Of a stretch of 7,481 nucleotides of DNA, positions 7,223 to 7,481 are shown piece by piece (positions within the stretch are counted from its first letter, which is position 1; every line of letters begins with the position of its first letter). The notes under the pieces are model-generated. The model saw nothing but the letters and a program-made list of their open reading frames with translations, did not search any database and had not been told where the DNA came from. Origin of the DNA: Prevotellaceae bacterium (GTDB lineage Bacteria > Bacteroidota > Bacteroidia > Bacteroidales > Bacteroidaceae). The stretch is from NCBI GenBank assembly GCA_030536165.1, contig JAUNQM010000122.1:1-7481 (forward strand), given 5' to 3'. A program made the position numbers and the translations under genes.

Positions 7223-7270
7223 TTTTTGCGGATTTTGTCCTGCTTTTTCGCGATTTTTTTCGTGAATTTT
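7223..7270. other. Phased T-tracts, predicted bent DNA
   Basis: Five T-runs of 4-7 bases lie at 7223-7227, 7233-7236, 7244-7248, 7254-7260 and 7267-7270. Their centres are about 9.5-11.5 bp apart, 10.9 on average, close to one helical turn. Tracts phased this way are known to curve DNA. The bend lies about 190-230 bp upstream of the expected lipoprotein transcript start. Confidence 0.6.
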
Positions 7271-7325
7271 ATCATCTTGGCATAATGTGCATCAGAACTA
7301 TACTCAAGGCATATTTTAGCCCTTC

Positions 7326-7408
7326 ACACCTTAGGGGTTTCTGCAGTCACTCCTTAGGTGTGAGGGGTGGTAACACCTCAGGTGTGACAAAGTTTACACC
7401 TCTGGTGT
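7326..7408. repeat. Right palindrome array, inverted copy of the left one
   Basis: Four 13-bp units start at 7326, 7349, 7373 and 7396, giving steps of 23, 24 and 23 bp. Units 1 and 2 each carry one mismatch in an arm (ACACCTTAGGGGT and ACTCCTTAGGTGT), unit 3 is perfect (ACACCTCAGGTGT), and unit 4 (ACACCTCTGGTGT) has 5-bp arms. Positions 7322-7381 match the reverse complement of 1-60 at 49 of 60 bases with no gap. Seven of the eleven differences fall in 7341-7348, while the spacer GAGGGGTGGTA (7362-7372) differs from its partner by one base. Read on the minus strand, the array lies upstream of the lipoprotein gene, as the left one lies upstream of the arabinofuranosidase gene. Confidence 0.85.
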
Positions 7409-7481
7409 GGAGGCCTAAAAATAGCATCAAGTGCACTTTTGGTGAAGGTTGTGTTCGTTTTATAGACTCTATGGAAGTTAG
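7409..7481. other. Gene-free right end
   Basis: No supported gene is seen. The stretch contains a 10-bp perfect palindrome AAGTGCACTT (7429-7438). An ATG at 7471 has only three codons before the window ends, too little to call. Confidence 0.5.

Noticed and set aside
1..7408. Composite transposon bounded by inverted repeats
   Set aside because: The inverted arrays enclose core respiratory genes with no transposase or integrase, and homology stops at the array edges.

Overview
The window looks like a chromosomal segment of a Bacteroidales bacterium, most likely Prevotella or a close relative. The evidence is: frdC-frdA-frdB gene order with Bacteroidales-type proteins, a surface-type lipoprotein whose lipobox Cys is followed by TKDDDE, a GH51 arabinofuranosidase, promoters of the Bacteroidetes TTTG / TAnnTTTG form, and no Shine-Dalgarno sequences. 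Genus assignment is inference.

Layout. Positions 1-56 hold an array of 13-bp palindromes (ACACCTnAGGTGT). A plus-strand gene at 114-2618 encodes an exported GH51 alpha-L-arabinofuranosidase with an extra propeller-like N-terminal segment. A short gap follows, with a minus-strand terminator at 2774-2810. Positions 2839-6367 hold the minus-strand operon frdC-frdA-frdB, a diheme quinol:fumarate reductase / succinate dehydrogenase. A 79-bp imperfect palindrome nearly fills the frdA-frdB gap. The frd promoter lies at 6429-6463 and overlaps a long AT-rich inverted repeat. A minus-strand lipoprotein gene of unknown function (6547-7017) has a textbook Bacteroidetes promoter. Positions 7053-7481 are gene-free but rich in structure: nested inverted repeats, an alternating GC hairpin, five phased T-tracts and a second palindrome array.

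Function. The three frd genes form one enzyme. FrdC anchors it and carries electrons from menaquinol through two hemes, FrdB passes them along three iron-sulfur clusters, and FrdA reduces fumarate to succinate, the usual end of anaerobic fermentation in these bacteria. The arabinofuranosidase releases arabinose from plant polysaccharide. It has no visible operon partner here.

The protein-coding content is ordinary. The least explained signal is the pair of palindrome arrays at the two ends. They are inverted copies of each other (49 of 60 bases identical without gaps), have a 23-24 bp period, share one spacer almost exactly, and point the same way relative to the gene that follows each. I cannot name this family.
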